Shown piece after piece: positions 11,223-20,580 of a DNA stretch of 64,000 nucleotides (the stretch's first letter is position 1; the number at the start of each line of letters is the position of its first letter). The stretch is taken from NCBI RefSeq assembly GCF_026262505.1, contig NC_067208.1:806001-870000 (forward strand), given 5' to 3'. The notes below the pieces were generated by a model, which saw nothing but the letters and a program-made list of their open reading frames with translations, did no database searches and was not told the DNA's origin. The position numbers were made by a program, and so were the translations under genes. The DNA is from Trichomonas vaginalis G3. Its lineage: Eukaryota; Parabasalia; Trichomonadida; Trichomonadidae.

Positions 11223-11879
11223 TTGGCTGCTTGTCTGATACATGATTATAAAAAAAAGTGGCATTATTTAATGAATGGATACCTAAGACGTATTGAACAT
11301 TATTTTTTAAGGCCATCATTCTTCCTCGTGTGTCCCATTGTAGCTTGTGTTGAATTTGCACGCTGCGGTTTCGGCTTTTTACCATTTTTCTATTTCATTT
11401 TTGTTTTAGCAGATCTTATCGTTCCTTATCTTATCTTAAATGTATATAAAATACCAAAGTCATTCAAATTTACCGATTACAAATTCTGGGTTCCATGGTT
11501 AATTGAAGTTTATGTTATATTTTGGATTCTTGATCCAAATTTCATTGCAGAACATATAGTCATTTATTTACTACTCAAAAGTTTTGTTGACTGTAGGACA
11601 ATGGTGTTCTTTTCAAGTGTTTGCGCTGCATATTTTCCAAACAAGGTTATTTCCGCAGCACTTTGGTCAGTATACGGCGGAACCATACGAGATCTTATTG
11701 TATTCGCAATATCTATTATTTTAGGTGGTGATTATCCGTTTCCTCTTCAAACGTTTGCTGCAACAATGGTAGCACATATTACTCATGTTATTTTATGTCA
11801 CTTCTTCCCATTTGAAAATTATATGGTTAATTTCACTACTTTAGCGTATTTTATTACATATTTATTATTGATTGTTTGA
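11223..11879 (+). CDS. Multi-pass membrane protein, possibly TRIC-like channel
   Basis: This encodes 218 residues, or 202 if the second Met at 11271 (MNGYLRRIEH) is used; the later start gives a more typical N-terminus. Six or seven hydrophobic helices fill almost the whole length. Between them lie LLLKSFVDCRTMVFF and a glycine-containing stretch ALWSVYGGTIRDLIV, followed by LGGDYPFP. The size, helix count and pattern of a charged K...V...R helix followed by a G-rich helix recall TRIC (TMEM38) trimeric intracellular cation channels, but the resemblance is weak and read by eye. A generic polytopic endomembrane or plasma-membrane protein is the safe call. Confidence 0.6.
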   Translation: MAACLIHDYKKKWHYLMNGYLRRIEHYFLRPSFFLVCPIVACVEFARCGFGFLPFFYFIFVLADLIVPYLILNVYKIPKSFKFTDYKFWVPWLIEVYVIFWILDPNFIAEHIVIYLLLKSFVDCRTMVFFSSVCAAYFPNKVISAALWSVYGGTIRDLIVFAISIILGGDYPFPLQTFAATMVAHITHVILCHFFPFENYMVNFTTLAYFITYLLLIV

Positions 11880-12360
11880 TTTTGTCACTTTAAACAGTTA
11901 ACTATAGTCTAAAAATCTTTATTCCTTCTTATATTTTTTAAACTCATTAATTCTGTAATGATTTTTAAGATTTGTGGGATATCAATATAGAAAGAAGGGA
12001 TGAACACATCCCAACACGCAATATTTTAATAGTTATACATATGCACAGCTATATAAAAAGCTTTGAATCATAACATCTGAATCAAATCTGAAATTGTAAT
12101 AGCAAAAGTTCAATTTTACAATGAATTTCCATTGTTTTATTGATGTAATGTTGCATGCTAAGATCAGTCATAATGTAAACCTCTCAATTTTATTGTCGTG
12201 GGAAGTATCTCAATTCCTTCAAAAAAATTGAAAAACTATTTAATTTTAAAAATATAATACTTTTAATTAGTTAATTAATTGGAGATATTTTTAAAAAATC
12301 ACTTTTGATAATACTTTTGAGAACTTTAATTAAAAAAATATATTCAAAAATATCCAGGAT
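11880..12360. other. Intergenic, nothing recognised
   Basis: AT-rich spacer between the membrane-protein gene and the hairpin array. No feature was seen. Confidence 0.5.
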
Positions 12361-12685
12361 ATCAAGAGGGAATTGTTCCTTATGAGGTATATAGTTATGA
12401 TGTATACCTCATAAGGAACAATTCCCTCCTTAAAACGAGAAAACTTGTTCGAAATTGTTTATCATTTCGAACAAGTTTTCTCGTTTTTAATAAGAAACTA
12501 AAGGCTATGAGGCACTGATTATATATTAGTGCCTCACAGCCTTTAGTTTCTAATAGATAGCTGGGAAACTTTCTCCAAATGATAAGTTATTTAGAGAAAG
12601 TTTCCCAGCTATCAAGAGGGAATTGTTCCTTATGAGGTATATAGTTATGATGTATACCTCATAAGGAACAATTCCCTCCTTAAAA
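12361..12685. repeat. Array of five long perfect hairpins, first and last identical
   Basis: Five stem-loops follow each other with 2-7 bp between them. Hairpin 1: arms 12366-12391/12403-12428 (26 bp, 11-nt loop). Hairpin 2: 12432-12455/12464-12487 (24 bp, 8-nt loop). Hairpin 3: 12493-12516/12528-12551 (24 bp, one mismatch, 11-nt loop). Hairpin 4: 12556-12575/12594-12613 (20 bp, 18-nt loop). Hairpin 5: 12616-12641/12653-12678, identical to hairpin 1. A 75-bp direct repeat (12361-12435 and 12611-12685) brackets the three middle hairpins. Stems 1-4 are unrelated in sequence to each other. Function unknown. Confidence 0.9.
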
Positions 12686-13124
12686 TCGTAGACATTTTTA
12701 TACTTATTAATCAACCATTCAAAATCATATTCCTCTGAAAAGTTATTTTATTAAAAATTTAGAATTTTAATAAATATAGAGTCTGAATTTCATACAATAC
12801 CTATATATTTTCAATAATGGAATTTGAAAACCATTCTCAAAAGTTCTCAGAAAACCTTTTTTTCATTAATTTTAAGAAATCTGAGTATTAAATTAAGTGA
12901 TAAATTCGTTTGACACTACTTTAATTTTTAAATTCAAAAAATTATATGTGCTTCTTAAAATGACTCAAAAAAATTTATTATAAAATAATATATAATATTA
13001 AAAATCCCACAACATTTTTTTACTTTACATAATCGTACTTCCTCGACGATTAATTTCCACTTAATTTCTATCGTTGACCGAACTTAGCATGCAACAGTAA
13101 GGCAAATGAAATATAAGAAATGAT
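12686..13124. other. Intergenic, nothing recognised
   Basis: AT-rich spacer upstream of the gene starting at 13125. No further structure was identified. Confidence 0.5.
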
Positions 13125-15587
13125 ATGGAAAATGTTAGAAAAAGTGACAATTTTCAAGTGATGTTTTCATTTCTTTGTTATAGTTATGTTAAAATAAGCT
13201 ATAACTCAAACTCGTCAACCGCAGTTGACGTTTTACAAAATACTACCTATTCAATACAACTTTCTCAGAATCAATTATTCTTCATCGATAATCCTTTTGG
13301 CTGGAATGCGTCAATAGTAATGTCCGGCATTAAAACAAATTACACGCTCAAACCATCTCGTTATCCAGGATTATTCACTGCAAAGCAAAATATAAGTATC
13401 TTAATTAAGCCTCATTTTAATCAGCAACTTGAATTAAAATCAAGAATATTACCTAACTATTGCAAAGGATTCGGTCTTGCATCCACATACTTAGATTTAA
13501 ACACACTTCGCTCACAATTAAAGGGAAATCAGTGCGTTTGGCTTCCTTATATTGAAAATGTTCAGCACTCCAATGAGAAATATCTATATACATACTCAAT
13601 TAGAAGCATCAGCACGTTTTTACCTCAAAATCAATCAGTTTTAATGAAACAGTTTCAGCTTTTAGAAGAAAATATGACAAGCTGGGCGATGATTCCTAAA
13701 GATTCAGAGTATTTCCATAAGAAATACTTGAATTTTTCACAAAGTACAGTTATTGATGATCTAAATCTCAAAGAAATCAAACAATTATACATTGTTGCTC
13801 CTAAACATAACACGTACGTTTACTTTTCAGAGCCACTGAACGCTCAATACACTCACAAAGGAAAAATTAGATCTAATTCAGTTGCAGGCCAGCTTTTCGC
13901 ACTTGCTCCAGGTTCTGCTCTTTGTGTAAATACTATTTCCAAAGAGAATATCTCAATTCGAGTCCTTGTTGACGCAATTAATGTATCAAATGTTTATGTT
14001 CATACAGGAAACTTCCAATTGACAACTGAATTTATCCGAAATAACAAGGACAACTTCATTTTGTGGTCACCAAGTTCAACGATCTCAGAAATTTATTCAT
14101 TTTCTAATACAACAGGAAAATTCCCTCCTTTGGCATATTTTGATGGCAAACCATACTTATATTCAACATTTGGAGACAAAGCACTTGTTACTAAGTCAAA
14201 CAATACATTTGTTTTTGTTAATTTGCCACAAAACGTGACAAACTTCTTATTCTTCTCAATTTCGGATGACACGAAACATATTTCATACAAAATAACAAGA
14301 GGATTTACAGGCGGTGTTGTTGAACCTATTTTAAGTGAAATGCAAGGTAAATCAAAAGTAATTTACAGAAAAGTTGAATCATTTTACTTCGAACGGAGTA
14401 TTTTAGTTCTTCTCTTGAGCACTGACTACAACATGATCTATATATCATCAAACAAGAACAATAGTTTAACATTTATTCCATGGAATTCTAAAAATACAAA
14501 AGAAATTGTTCATAACAAAGAATATTTCATTGGAAATCAAATTGGTGTCATTAAAACACCATCACAAACTGTTGGTCGTGTTTCTTTAATGAGTGTAAGT
14601 CTCAAGAAATCATTGAATTGTTCATCTCTTTATTACACTTTCTCGCCAACAGTTACTGTTCCAATAGGAGTTCTTCCAAACACTTGTTTGTTACTTCACA
14701 GGAACGGAGATCATGTTACAAGTGCTGTTCTTCCTGAATACTTGACTGTTTATGATTTCAACGGTGATGTTACTAAAGAAAGCCAAAACAATCTTTCTTC
14801 TGTTGTTGTTTTTAAAGGTCATAATGAAAATTCTAGAATTGAAGGAGAAATCATTGATAAAGTTCAAAATCCATGTGTTTACTACAATTCATCAATTGAT
14901 TCTCTCCGTCAATCAATTGAACTCTTTGGAAAACTTGCAAAAGGTAGAGAAAATCAACCAGGAAAAGAAAAACTTAAAGATAAAATTAAAAATAACAAAC
15001 AAGAAGAAAAAATCGAAGAAGAAAATGAAGAAGGAAAAATGGTCAAACCAAATCAAGAAAAAACATAAGAAGAAAAAGAAAAACCAAATGAAAAGATTGA
15101 ATCACCAAAAGAATTAAAGAATAATAAAGATAAAGAAACACCAAAACCAAGTAAACAAGGATTTAAGTTTATGCCATTAAATAAATCAAAGGGTTTCTTC
15201 TCTAAACCATTCATGAGATTGACGATTTACTTGATTTACTTGAATATCGGAATCATTCTTGGTCTTTCATTGATTGGACTTGTTATTTACTGCATCTGTT
15301 CGTTTATTTGCTGCAGGAACAGAAATGTTCGAAATGATGAAGATCGTCTTATGCAACACGATGTCATGATGTATCGAACAGGTCCTGTTATGCCAATTTC
15401 TCCATTTTTCTGGCCACAAGGTCCAGTTCAGTTCCCGTTCTTCAACCAAATGCCAGGTGTTCCTGCTTTCCAAGGATTTAACTATCCACAACCTTCGCCG
15501 CAGAATCAGCACAATCAAAATCAGCAGGAACAAAATCCATTTGGACAAAACATTCATTTTGCTGAAGTTCCAAGTGAACAACCATAA
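13125..15587 (+). CDS. Large type I surface protein with one in-frame stop before the TM anchor
   Basis: The frame encodes 647 residues and ends at TAA (15066-15068), yet the same frame continues open to 15587 for another 172 codons. Residues 1-600 form an Asn/Ser-rich ectodomain with many N-glycosylation sequons and few Cys. Then come a Lys/Glu-rich stretch (about 14940-15160), a membrane span (LIYLNIGIILGLSLIGLVIYCICSFICC, about 15228-15311) and a Pro/Gln-rich cytoplasmic tail. The Met at 13161 (MFSFLCYSYV) may be the true start with a short signal sequence. The stop separates ectodomain from anchor, so this is either a recent nonsense allele, a read-through site or an error. The ectodomain family is not recognised. 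Confidence 0.7.
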
Positions 15588-16149
15588 ATTTATAATGTTT
15601 ATTTATTTTTTATTTTTACTTTTTATGCCTTGAATGAAAATGTAAAATAAGAAGAATTCGTGCGATTTAATTAATTTTTTGAAATATAGCGATTTCAAAA
15701 TCTGAGAAATAAATTCATAGATGGTATGGTTTATCACACATATTCTTTATACACAAGAGTGTAGAATGAACCAATTTTGCAATGAAAACACTCGATTTGA
15801 TGCTACATATATAATAGACTCATGATACTAATTTTAACTTATCTAACTTTCAATATATAACTTTATATCCAACCATTTAATTTTTTTGGGTCCCTTTTTT
15901 CTATCAAATCATAATCCCAAAACAATTTGAAGGGTGTGATATAGCGAATATACCTCAAATTTTTCTTAGACAAAGCTCAGAAAAATTTGAGGTATATTGC
16001 TTATATATGCATCGTATCTAACATTCTTAGGTGCATATACATAAGACTCAAATTGATTTGCTAACAAAATATAATTATCTTGGCTATTTTTTATCAATGA
16101 TCCAACTTTTTGGTTGATTTATTATTATTTTTTCTGATGTTTTCGGACT
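15588..16149. other. Convergent 3' intergenic region
   Basis: Lies between two convergent host genes. The only structure seen is the hairpin at 15943-16002. Confidence 0.5.
15943..16002. repeat. 24-bp stem hairpin between convergent genes
   Basis: Arms 15943-15966 and 15979-16002 pair over 24 bp with one or two mismatches around a 12-nt loop. It lies between the 3' ends of convergent genes, so a 3'-processing or termination role is possible, but its build also matches the hairpin array at 12.4 kb. Confidence 0.75.
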
Positions 16150-17301
16150 TTAATTATTTTTTAGACTAACTAAATAATTAAAAGAAAAATCCAATAAAAT
16201 AGGTCTATCAATAAGAAGAGTTTTCTCACATTTATTTCTAACAAAAATGAGTCGGAACTGAATTGGGAATTCGGCTTCACATTTTCCTAATGAAAAAAGG
16301 GAAAGCTTAAGATCAAATGCGTCTGTTGATATTTCATTTGAAGTAATTGAGCCATCAGCAGTACAAGCTGCAGTTAAAACATCTCCAAAGCAGTGAATTA
16401 TTGTCATAATTCCACCTTGCACAGCACTAAAAATGAAACTCGCTTGGTTTTGAAAGAAAATACACTCTGAAACAGTAATAATTCCTTCCTGACAATAGAG
16501 TAGGCCATAAAATTGACTGTCATTTTTACATGTATTGTTTTTGATTAAAGAATTTTTCACAAATGAATCAGGTGTTGCAAAATGATTCATGCACATATAA
16601 TCTGATTCTTGATTATCATTAGAAATGAAGCAGCATAAGTTAATTAAAACAGGACTATATAGAAAACTATATGCAGGATCTCGACGGCTTTTCGTATTTG
16701 TAATATTAGAAGAAATAAGAGTTTGAACTCCATGATGATGATATATACAGGAACTACCAGTGCTATCGTTTCCACATTGATAAAATGAACCAAAATTTAC
16801 CAAATTTTTGTTTGTTTCTGTCTTAACGTTTACATATGAATACTTTCCCCTATTTGGAGTGTAGCATTTAATTGCGCAAAATCGATCTTGAACTATGGAA
16901 CTACTACCTTCAAAGTAGACACAGCCACCATCTCCTTCAGTTCGAATAATATTCGTGTATGTACATACCGAATGAATCAATTTTAATGAATCAACATTAC
17001 AATTAATCACATGATTATTAAAATCTTTGAAATTTGATAAAAGTAAGAAATACAAATTCATTGATATAATTGGGCTTGTGTTATTTGTGATTATTGTATA
17101 ATTTTCTGATGGACTTTCATAGTATTCTTGCCATATTTCATTTGGAAGTGTATCTTTAGTGATTTCAAATCTAGCTATAAAAATATGAAAAAAGAATTTT
17201 GACAATATTAAATTAATTAGTTTCGAATTTGGAGTAAGTTGAATGCAGTAAATAAATATGAAAATTAAAGGTTCTATCATGAGTATATTAAGATATTTCA
17301 T
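16150..17301 (-). CDS. Secreted beta-helix-like surface protein
   Basis: About 383 residues from the Met at 17301 (MKYLNILMIEPLIFIFIYCI), which gives a hydrophobic signal-like N-terminus; a further Met lies 13 codons upstream. The body shows repeated Cys/aromatic rungs (GGCVYFEGSSSIVQDRFCAIKCY, FGSFYQCGND, SECIFFQNQASFIFSA) as in parallel beta-helix surface proteins of trichomonads. A second hydrophobic stretch (NLILSKFFFHIFIA) follows the signal. No C-terminal anchor is visible. It is paralogous to the split gene at 18051-18950 and 41167-41345: both share a segment with W(E/Q), then an acidic/Tyr stretch, then an ISIET/NYTIIT-like strand near the N-terminus. Confidence 0.6.
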   Translation of the reverse strand: MKYLNILMIEPLIFIFIYCIQLTPNSKLINLILSKFFFHIFIARFEITKDTLPNEIWQEYYESPSENYTIITNNTSPIISMNLYFLLLSNFKDFNNHVINCNVDSLKLIHSVCTYTNIIRTEGDGGCVYFEGSSSIVQDRFCAIKCYTPNRGKYSYVNVKTETNKNLVNFGSFYQCGNDSTGSSCIYHHHGVQTLISSNITNTKSRRDPAYSFLYSPVLINLCCFISNDNQESDYMCMNHFATPDSFVKNSLIKNNTCKNDSQFYGLLYCQEGIITVSECIFFQNQASFIFSAVQGGIMTIIHCFGDVLTAACTADGSITSNEISTDAFDLKLSLFSLGKCEAEFPIQFRLIFVRNKCEKTLLIDRPILLDFSFNYLVSLKNN

Positions 17302-17544
17302 TTTGATGCGCAGCTTAATTACTTGAAACTTATCTCGCAAAAAAAAACGAATGTCACATTTTTTAATTAAAATTTAGGATCCTATTATTTGATTCAAAAT
17401 ATACATTGAAAATTATATCTTATACGTAAGTTGAAGTATTCCATAAAGTCAATAGGCATGAAAAAATGCGCCAAAATGTATACCTTATAAGCCAACAGTC
17501 TCCGATATATACAATTAGAATTAAAACAATAGCTTAGTTTTAAC
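17302..17544. other. Intergenic, nothing recognised
   Basis: Short AT-rich spacer between the surface gene and the cyclase fragment. No structure was seen. Confidence 0.4.
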
Positions 17545-18050
17545 TTAACTTAGATTACTCATGATTTCCCCTGGAGTAAGTGATGATGAATAAACTGAGA
17601 ACTTGACAATGTCGATGAAGAAAATTGTAGCTTGAGGGATTGTGAATGAAATGTCTTTCTCACCTCGGTTTAAGCGAACAACAATGTCTTTTGGAAGAAT
17701 ATGGTAAAGAAGTTTTTCACTTCGTTGTTTCGCGTTTTCTGCAGCTGTTCGTTTCTTGATTTCTCCTGTTTCGTTTGTAAGAATAAAGACAATAGAATTA
17801 AGTTCATTGGAATTATCATTGTCTTTCATACCAATCATTGTAACTGAGAATGGAACGGATTTACCAAGATCATTGATCAACTCAATATGGTCTTGCCAAA
17901 CTAATGAACCTTGACCTGATGTCATCAATTTAAGTTGGGACTTGATTTGTTTTTGATCATTGATACAAACAAAGTTTGTGATCTGTTGACCAAGCATTTG
18001 ATCTGGTTTCAATCCTAAATTGTCCGTAACACTTGGATTAATGATCTTAT
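17545..18050 (-). pseudogene. PAS plus class III nucleotidyl cyclase fragment
   Basis: The reading frame shows the second half of a PAS domain (MLGQQITNFV...VWQDHIELINDLGKSVPFSVTMIG), then a helical linker (KQRSEKLLYHILPKDIVVRLNRGE) and the first strand of a class III cyclase domain (IFFIDIVKFSVYSSSLTPGEIM) containing the first metal-binding Asp. It then stops, so most of the catalytic domain is missing, as are the membrane and N-terminal parts. Trichomonads have large families of PAS-linked adenylate/guanylate cyclases. This is a leftover 3'- and 5'-truncated piece abutting an unrelated surface-gene fragment on the same strand. Confidence 0.75.
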
Positions 18051-18950
18051 TGCAGATGTATATCTTCGCTTACGATGTTTAATCGATTTTTTAATCGCAA
18101 TTAGATTTAAATCATCAGTCTGACTTTTTTCTATTAAAATATCATGCTTTAATTCTGTCGAGTATGTACAAGGAAAATGATAATTGTCTGGATATTTTGA
18201 ACTTACTTCATCTACTATATTGACACCCAGACCAGTATCAAGATTTGAACTGTCAATATAACAGCCTATTCTTTGAATTGAATTAGCATTACTGAAATAC
18301 CGTCTTTCGATATCATTATTATAAAAACTACAATTAATGATATAAAGATAATAATTATTGAATATTAAATCATATAATTTATTATTGATGAAATTACTGA
18401 AAAGAATTTTAAATTCAAGCGGGTCTGATAATTCCGAATGAAAAGCTCCATTAGTTGATGTATTGTTTGAAAATGTTGAAAGTGTTACATTTGAGTTAGA
18501 ACTAGACTCAACTTTGTAGATACTATCTTGAGACATTTCTGAATTTGAAATATTAATTGATTTCATATTGATTTCACCATTGTGCAAATAAATATTGCTG
18601 ATTCCTATACTACTCGAAGTAATTGTTGAATCAATGAGATAATTCCTAATTGTAGGTTCATCGTCAAATAAAATATAACAATAAGCTCCTGAACTAGAAG
18701 AGGTAGAGCCAAAACTGCAGATTCGGTCTTGAATACACTCACCATTAAAAAAATTTATGTATAAAGAGCCACCAGATTCCCTTTTGTGTCCACATTTGTC
18801 AAATGTGCTTGTATCAATAAGGAATTTGATATTGTCCGATGAAGCTGTGATACGAACAGCACTAGTCTCATTAAGAAAAACAAAGAGACAATGAGATACA
18901 TAATAATTTTCATCTGTTTCAATAGAGATAGTTTCGCTTTTATTACTATA
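18051..18950 (-). pseudogene. Surface beta-helix-like gene, 3' part (split by Polinton)
   Basis: Encodes Asn/Ser/Cys-rich rungs (NYYVSHCLFVFLNETSAVRI, STFDKCGHKRESGG, CIQDRICSFGSTSSSSGAYC) paralogous to the gene at 16150-17301. On the minus strand it begins at the left edge of element 1; its 5' part lies at 41167-41345 on the far side. The codon phase is the same on both sides of the 5-bp target duplication. Its own 3' end appears lost, since the frame runs into the cyclase fragment near 18050. The open frame extending to 19064 is an accident of reading into the ITR. Confidence 0.7.
18946..18950. repeat. Target site duplication, left (CTATA)
   Basis: CTATA directly abuts the left ITR and is repeated at 41167-41171 after the right ITR. 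Polintons make 5-6 bp target duplications. Confidence 0.8.
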
Positions 18951-19004
18951 AGTTAGTATCCCTAACTTGGGTACGGCGGCACTGCGTTCCACCTTACTCA
19001 AGTT

Positions 19005-19017
19005 AACGGTTTGACAC
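19005..19017 (+). promoter_or_regulatory. AACGGTTTGACAC motif, ITR copy
   Basis: The identical 13-mer recurs at 30177-30189, 55173-55185 and, inverted, at 41100-41112. An inverted ACCGTT follows within 20 bp here. AACGG is the core recognised by Myb-type factors, which control transcription in trichomonads; a role as promoter element is inferred. Confidence 0.4.
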
Positions 19018-19217
19018 TTTACAAAACCGTTAACGTATATTTTACAATACAACCATAACACCAACTTAACCTTAAATATTTACAAAACCTTCTGACGCAT
19101 AAATGACTTCACTAATGACTTCACTAACGACTTCACTAACGAATTCACTACCGTCCTCACTAAATAAAAAATAACCTTATTTTTATTTTTTTAAATTTTT
19201 TATTTCATTACAAAGAC

Positions 19218-19652
19218 ATGTCCGACTACATTTACTATGACTCTTTCCCAGAACGTTTCCGTGAACTATTCAAAACTCAAGTAAAACTGAGAAACATGCA
19301 TTTTAACAAAGACAGACCCATTGACGATGAAAGAAACCCTGAATATATTACAATCCCTTATGACGCAAAGTTCATTGCATACATTCCTTATGGTCGCAGA
19401 GGAACGAAAACTATTTCAACAAAGAACAAAAATTATTTCTGGAGCGATGAAGAAAATTGCCTTATCTACATAAATGCATACTTAAATAAAGCTACATATT
19501 GTACAAAAGAAGGTTGGACTGGATTTGAGCTCTACATATACGACGACGATGGAAACAGACGTTGTGTATACCCATACGATAATATGTACCATTGTTTTCA
19601 TCAAGCATTAAACGAATACATAGTCAGTAAGGGTCTCATTCCTGTTGAGTAG
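19218..19652 (+). CDS. ITR-encoded protein of element 1, left copy
   Basis: Encodes 144 residues with many Tyr/Asp (MSDYIYYDSF; a DDERNPEYITIPYDAKFIAYIPYG strand-rich middle; FELYIYDDDGNRRCVY). The predicted fold is compact alpha/beta and I recognise no family. It lies wholly inside the inverted repeat, so the element carries a second copy at 40495-40899 facing inward from the other end. Being duplicated by the ITR, it is always first in from either terminus. That position might suit an early-expressed or terminus-linked function (for example terminal protein or regulator), which is only inference. Confidence 0.7.
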   Translation: MSDYIYYDSFPERFRELFKTQVKLRNMHFNKDRPIDDERNPEYITIPYDAKFIAYIPYGRRGTKTISTKNKNYFWSDEENCLIYINAYLNKATYCTKEGWTGFELYIYDDDGNRRCVYPYDNMYHCFHQALNEYIVSKGLIPVE

Positions 19653-19806
19653 ATATGCTTTATTTTTGTTCTGTCATTTATATAAAAATAAATGATATCA
19701 CCACCCTCACACGTATGAAAACATAGCACAAAAATAATGTTTATGTTAGAATGTTAGATCTAACACGTTTTCTAACCTCTTTTTTCACCCTGTTGAATTC
19801 ATTGCT

Positions 19807-20052
19807 TTATAACTCTCTTCCTTTCTCCAACTCTTCTAACTTCTTCTTAAGTTCAGCAATGTTGTCCTCATGAAGTTTAATTTTCCTTAATATACCTTCT
19901 CTATCTAATGGTTGCTTTATCTTTCTAAACTGAACTCTACCATCCTTCATAGTATGAATGTAAAAACCTTCTGGAATAGTTCCTGATTTAATGTATTCTA
20001 CCAAGAACTTTTGTTTCATTGCTTCAGTGACTTTATTTGTCATTTCAATCAA
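19807..20052 (-). CDS. Small coiled-coil protein with DG-RK hairpin module
   Basis: Encodes 81 residues, or 78 from the inner Met. The N-terminal half carries GFYIHTMKDGRVQFRKIKQP, a beta-hairpin-like module also seen in the proteins at 22183, 56789, 60375 and 62674. The C-terminal half is a coiled coil (ILRKIKLHEDNIAELKKKLEELEKG). The 3' end just enters the left ITR. It is first in a minus-strand cluster with the MCP gene, suggesting a virion or assembly role, but the family is unknown. Confidence 0.6.
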   Translation of the reverse strand: MIEMTNKVTEAMKQKFLVEYIKSGTIPEGFYIHTMKDGRVQFRKIKQPLDREGILRKIKLHEDNIAELKKKLEELEKGREL

Positions 20053-20091
20053 ATAAAAATTTTAATATTAAATAAAAAGAACGTTATTTTT

Positions 20092-20550
20092 TCAGTAAGG
20101 AAACGCAGAAGTTTTACGATTTATTTGTGGTGTAGGTTCTGGTTTAAATGTTGGAGTCGGTTTAGGAGTTGACTTTTGAACAGGAGTTTGTACTTCCATA
20201 GGTTCAGGAGTCATTGAAGGTTTTGCTTGTGAAGGAGTTGGTTTTGGCGAAGGTGTTGGAGTTTGTTTAACTTCAGCTACTTCAGTATTATTTACAACAT
20301 TTGCTTTATTTCTTTTCAACATCATAACTGCTCCTGCTGTAGCTAGCAAACCTAGTGGGAGATCATATCTTATATAAGGGCTTGACCAAATGCTATTTTT
20401 GACAGGAGCTGGTGGAACACCTAACCTTGGTGAGACTGCTCTTTGCCATTGTGCAGCTCGTAAGAAATATTCAATAGGTGCTCCATAATCGTTTGGTAAA
20501 GTTTGTTTCATAGATGGTGAAGGTTCACGAGAGCTTGATGAAGAACTCAT
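20092..20550 (-). CDS. Pro-rich membrane-associated small virion-like protein
   Basis: Encodes 152 residues: a Ser-rich N-terminus, a hydrophobic segment (LPLGLLATAGAVMMLKR, about 74-90) followed by basic residues, then a long Pro/Thr/Lys tail with PTPSPKPTPSQ and KPTPTFKPEPTP repeats. It directly follows the MCP gene on the same strand (30-bp gap), so it was probably co-expressed with it. Similar small membrane proteins accompany the capsid genes of Polintons and virophages, but no named family is matched. A TTTATTTTT motif lies 11 nt before its start. Confidence 0.6.
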   Translation of the reverse strand: MSSSSSSREPSPSMKQTLPNDYGAPIEYFLRAAQWQRAVSPRLGVPPAPVKNSIWSSPYIRYDLPLGLLATAGAVMMLKRNKANVVNNTEVAEVKQTPTPSPKPTPSQAKPSMTPEPMEVQTPVQKSTPKPTPTFKPEPTPQINRKTSAFPY

Positions 20551-20561
20551 TTATAAGCTTT

Positions 20562-20570
20562 AAAAATAAA
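20562..20570 (-). promoter_or_regulatory. TTTATTTTT start-proximal motif
   Basis: The 9-mer lies 11 nt upstream of the ATG at 20550. The same 9-mer lies 5-11 nt upstream of at least five other start codons in both elements. Confidence 0.4.
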
Positions 20571-20580
20571 CGTTCATCCT

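Larger units (their letters stand above)
18951..19823. repeat. Left terminal inverted repeat of element 1
   Basis: About 873 bp, pairing with 40295-41166 with only a handful of differences. It contains the ITR gene, an AACGGTTTGACAC motif (19005-19017), a short tandem run of TCACTAACGACT units (about 19100-19160) and a palindromic module (about 19751-19797). The inner border lies just inside the gene at 19807. Confidence 0.9.

Noticed and set aside
18951-19064. N-terminus of a 349-codon minus frame
   Set aside because: These codons lie in the Polinton ITR; only the part left of 18951 is host gene.
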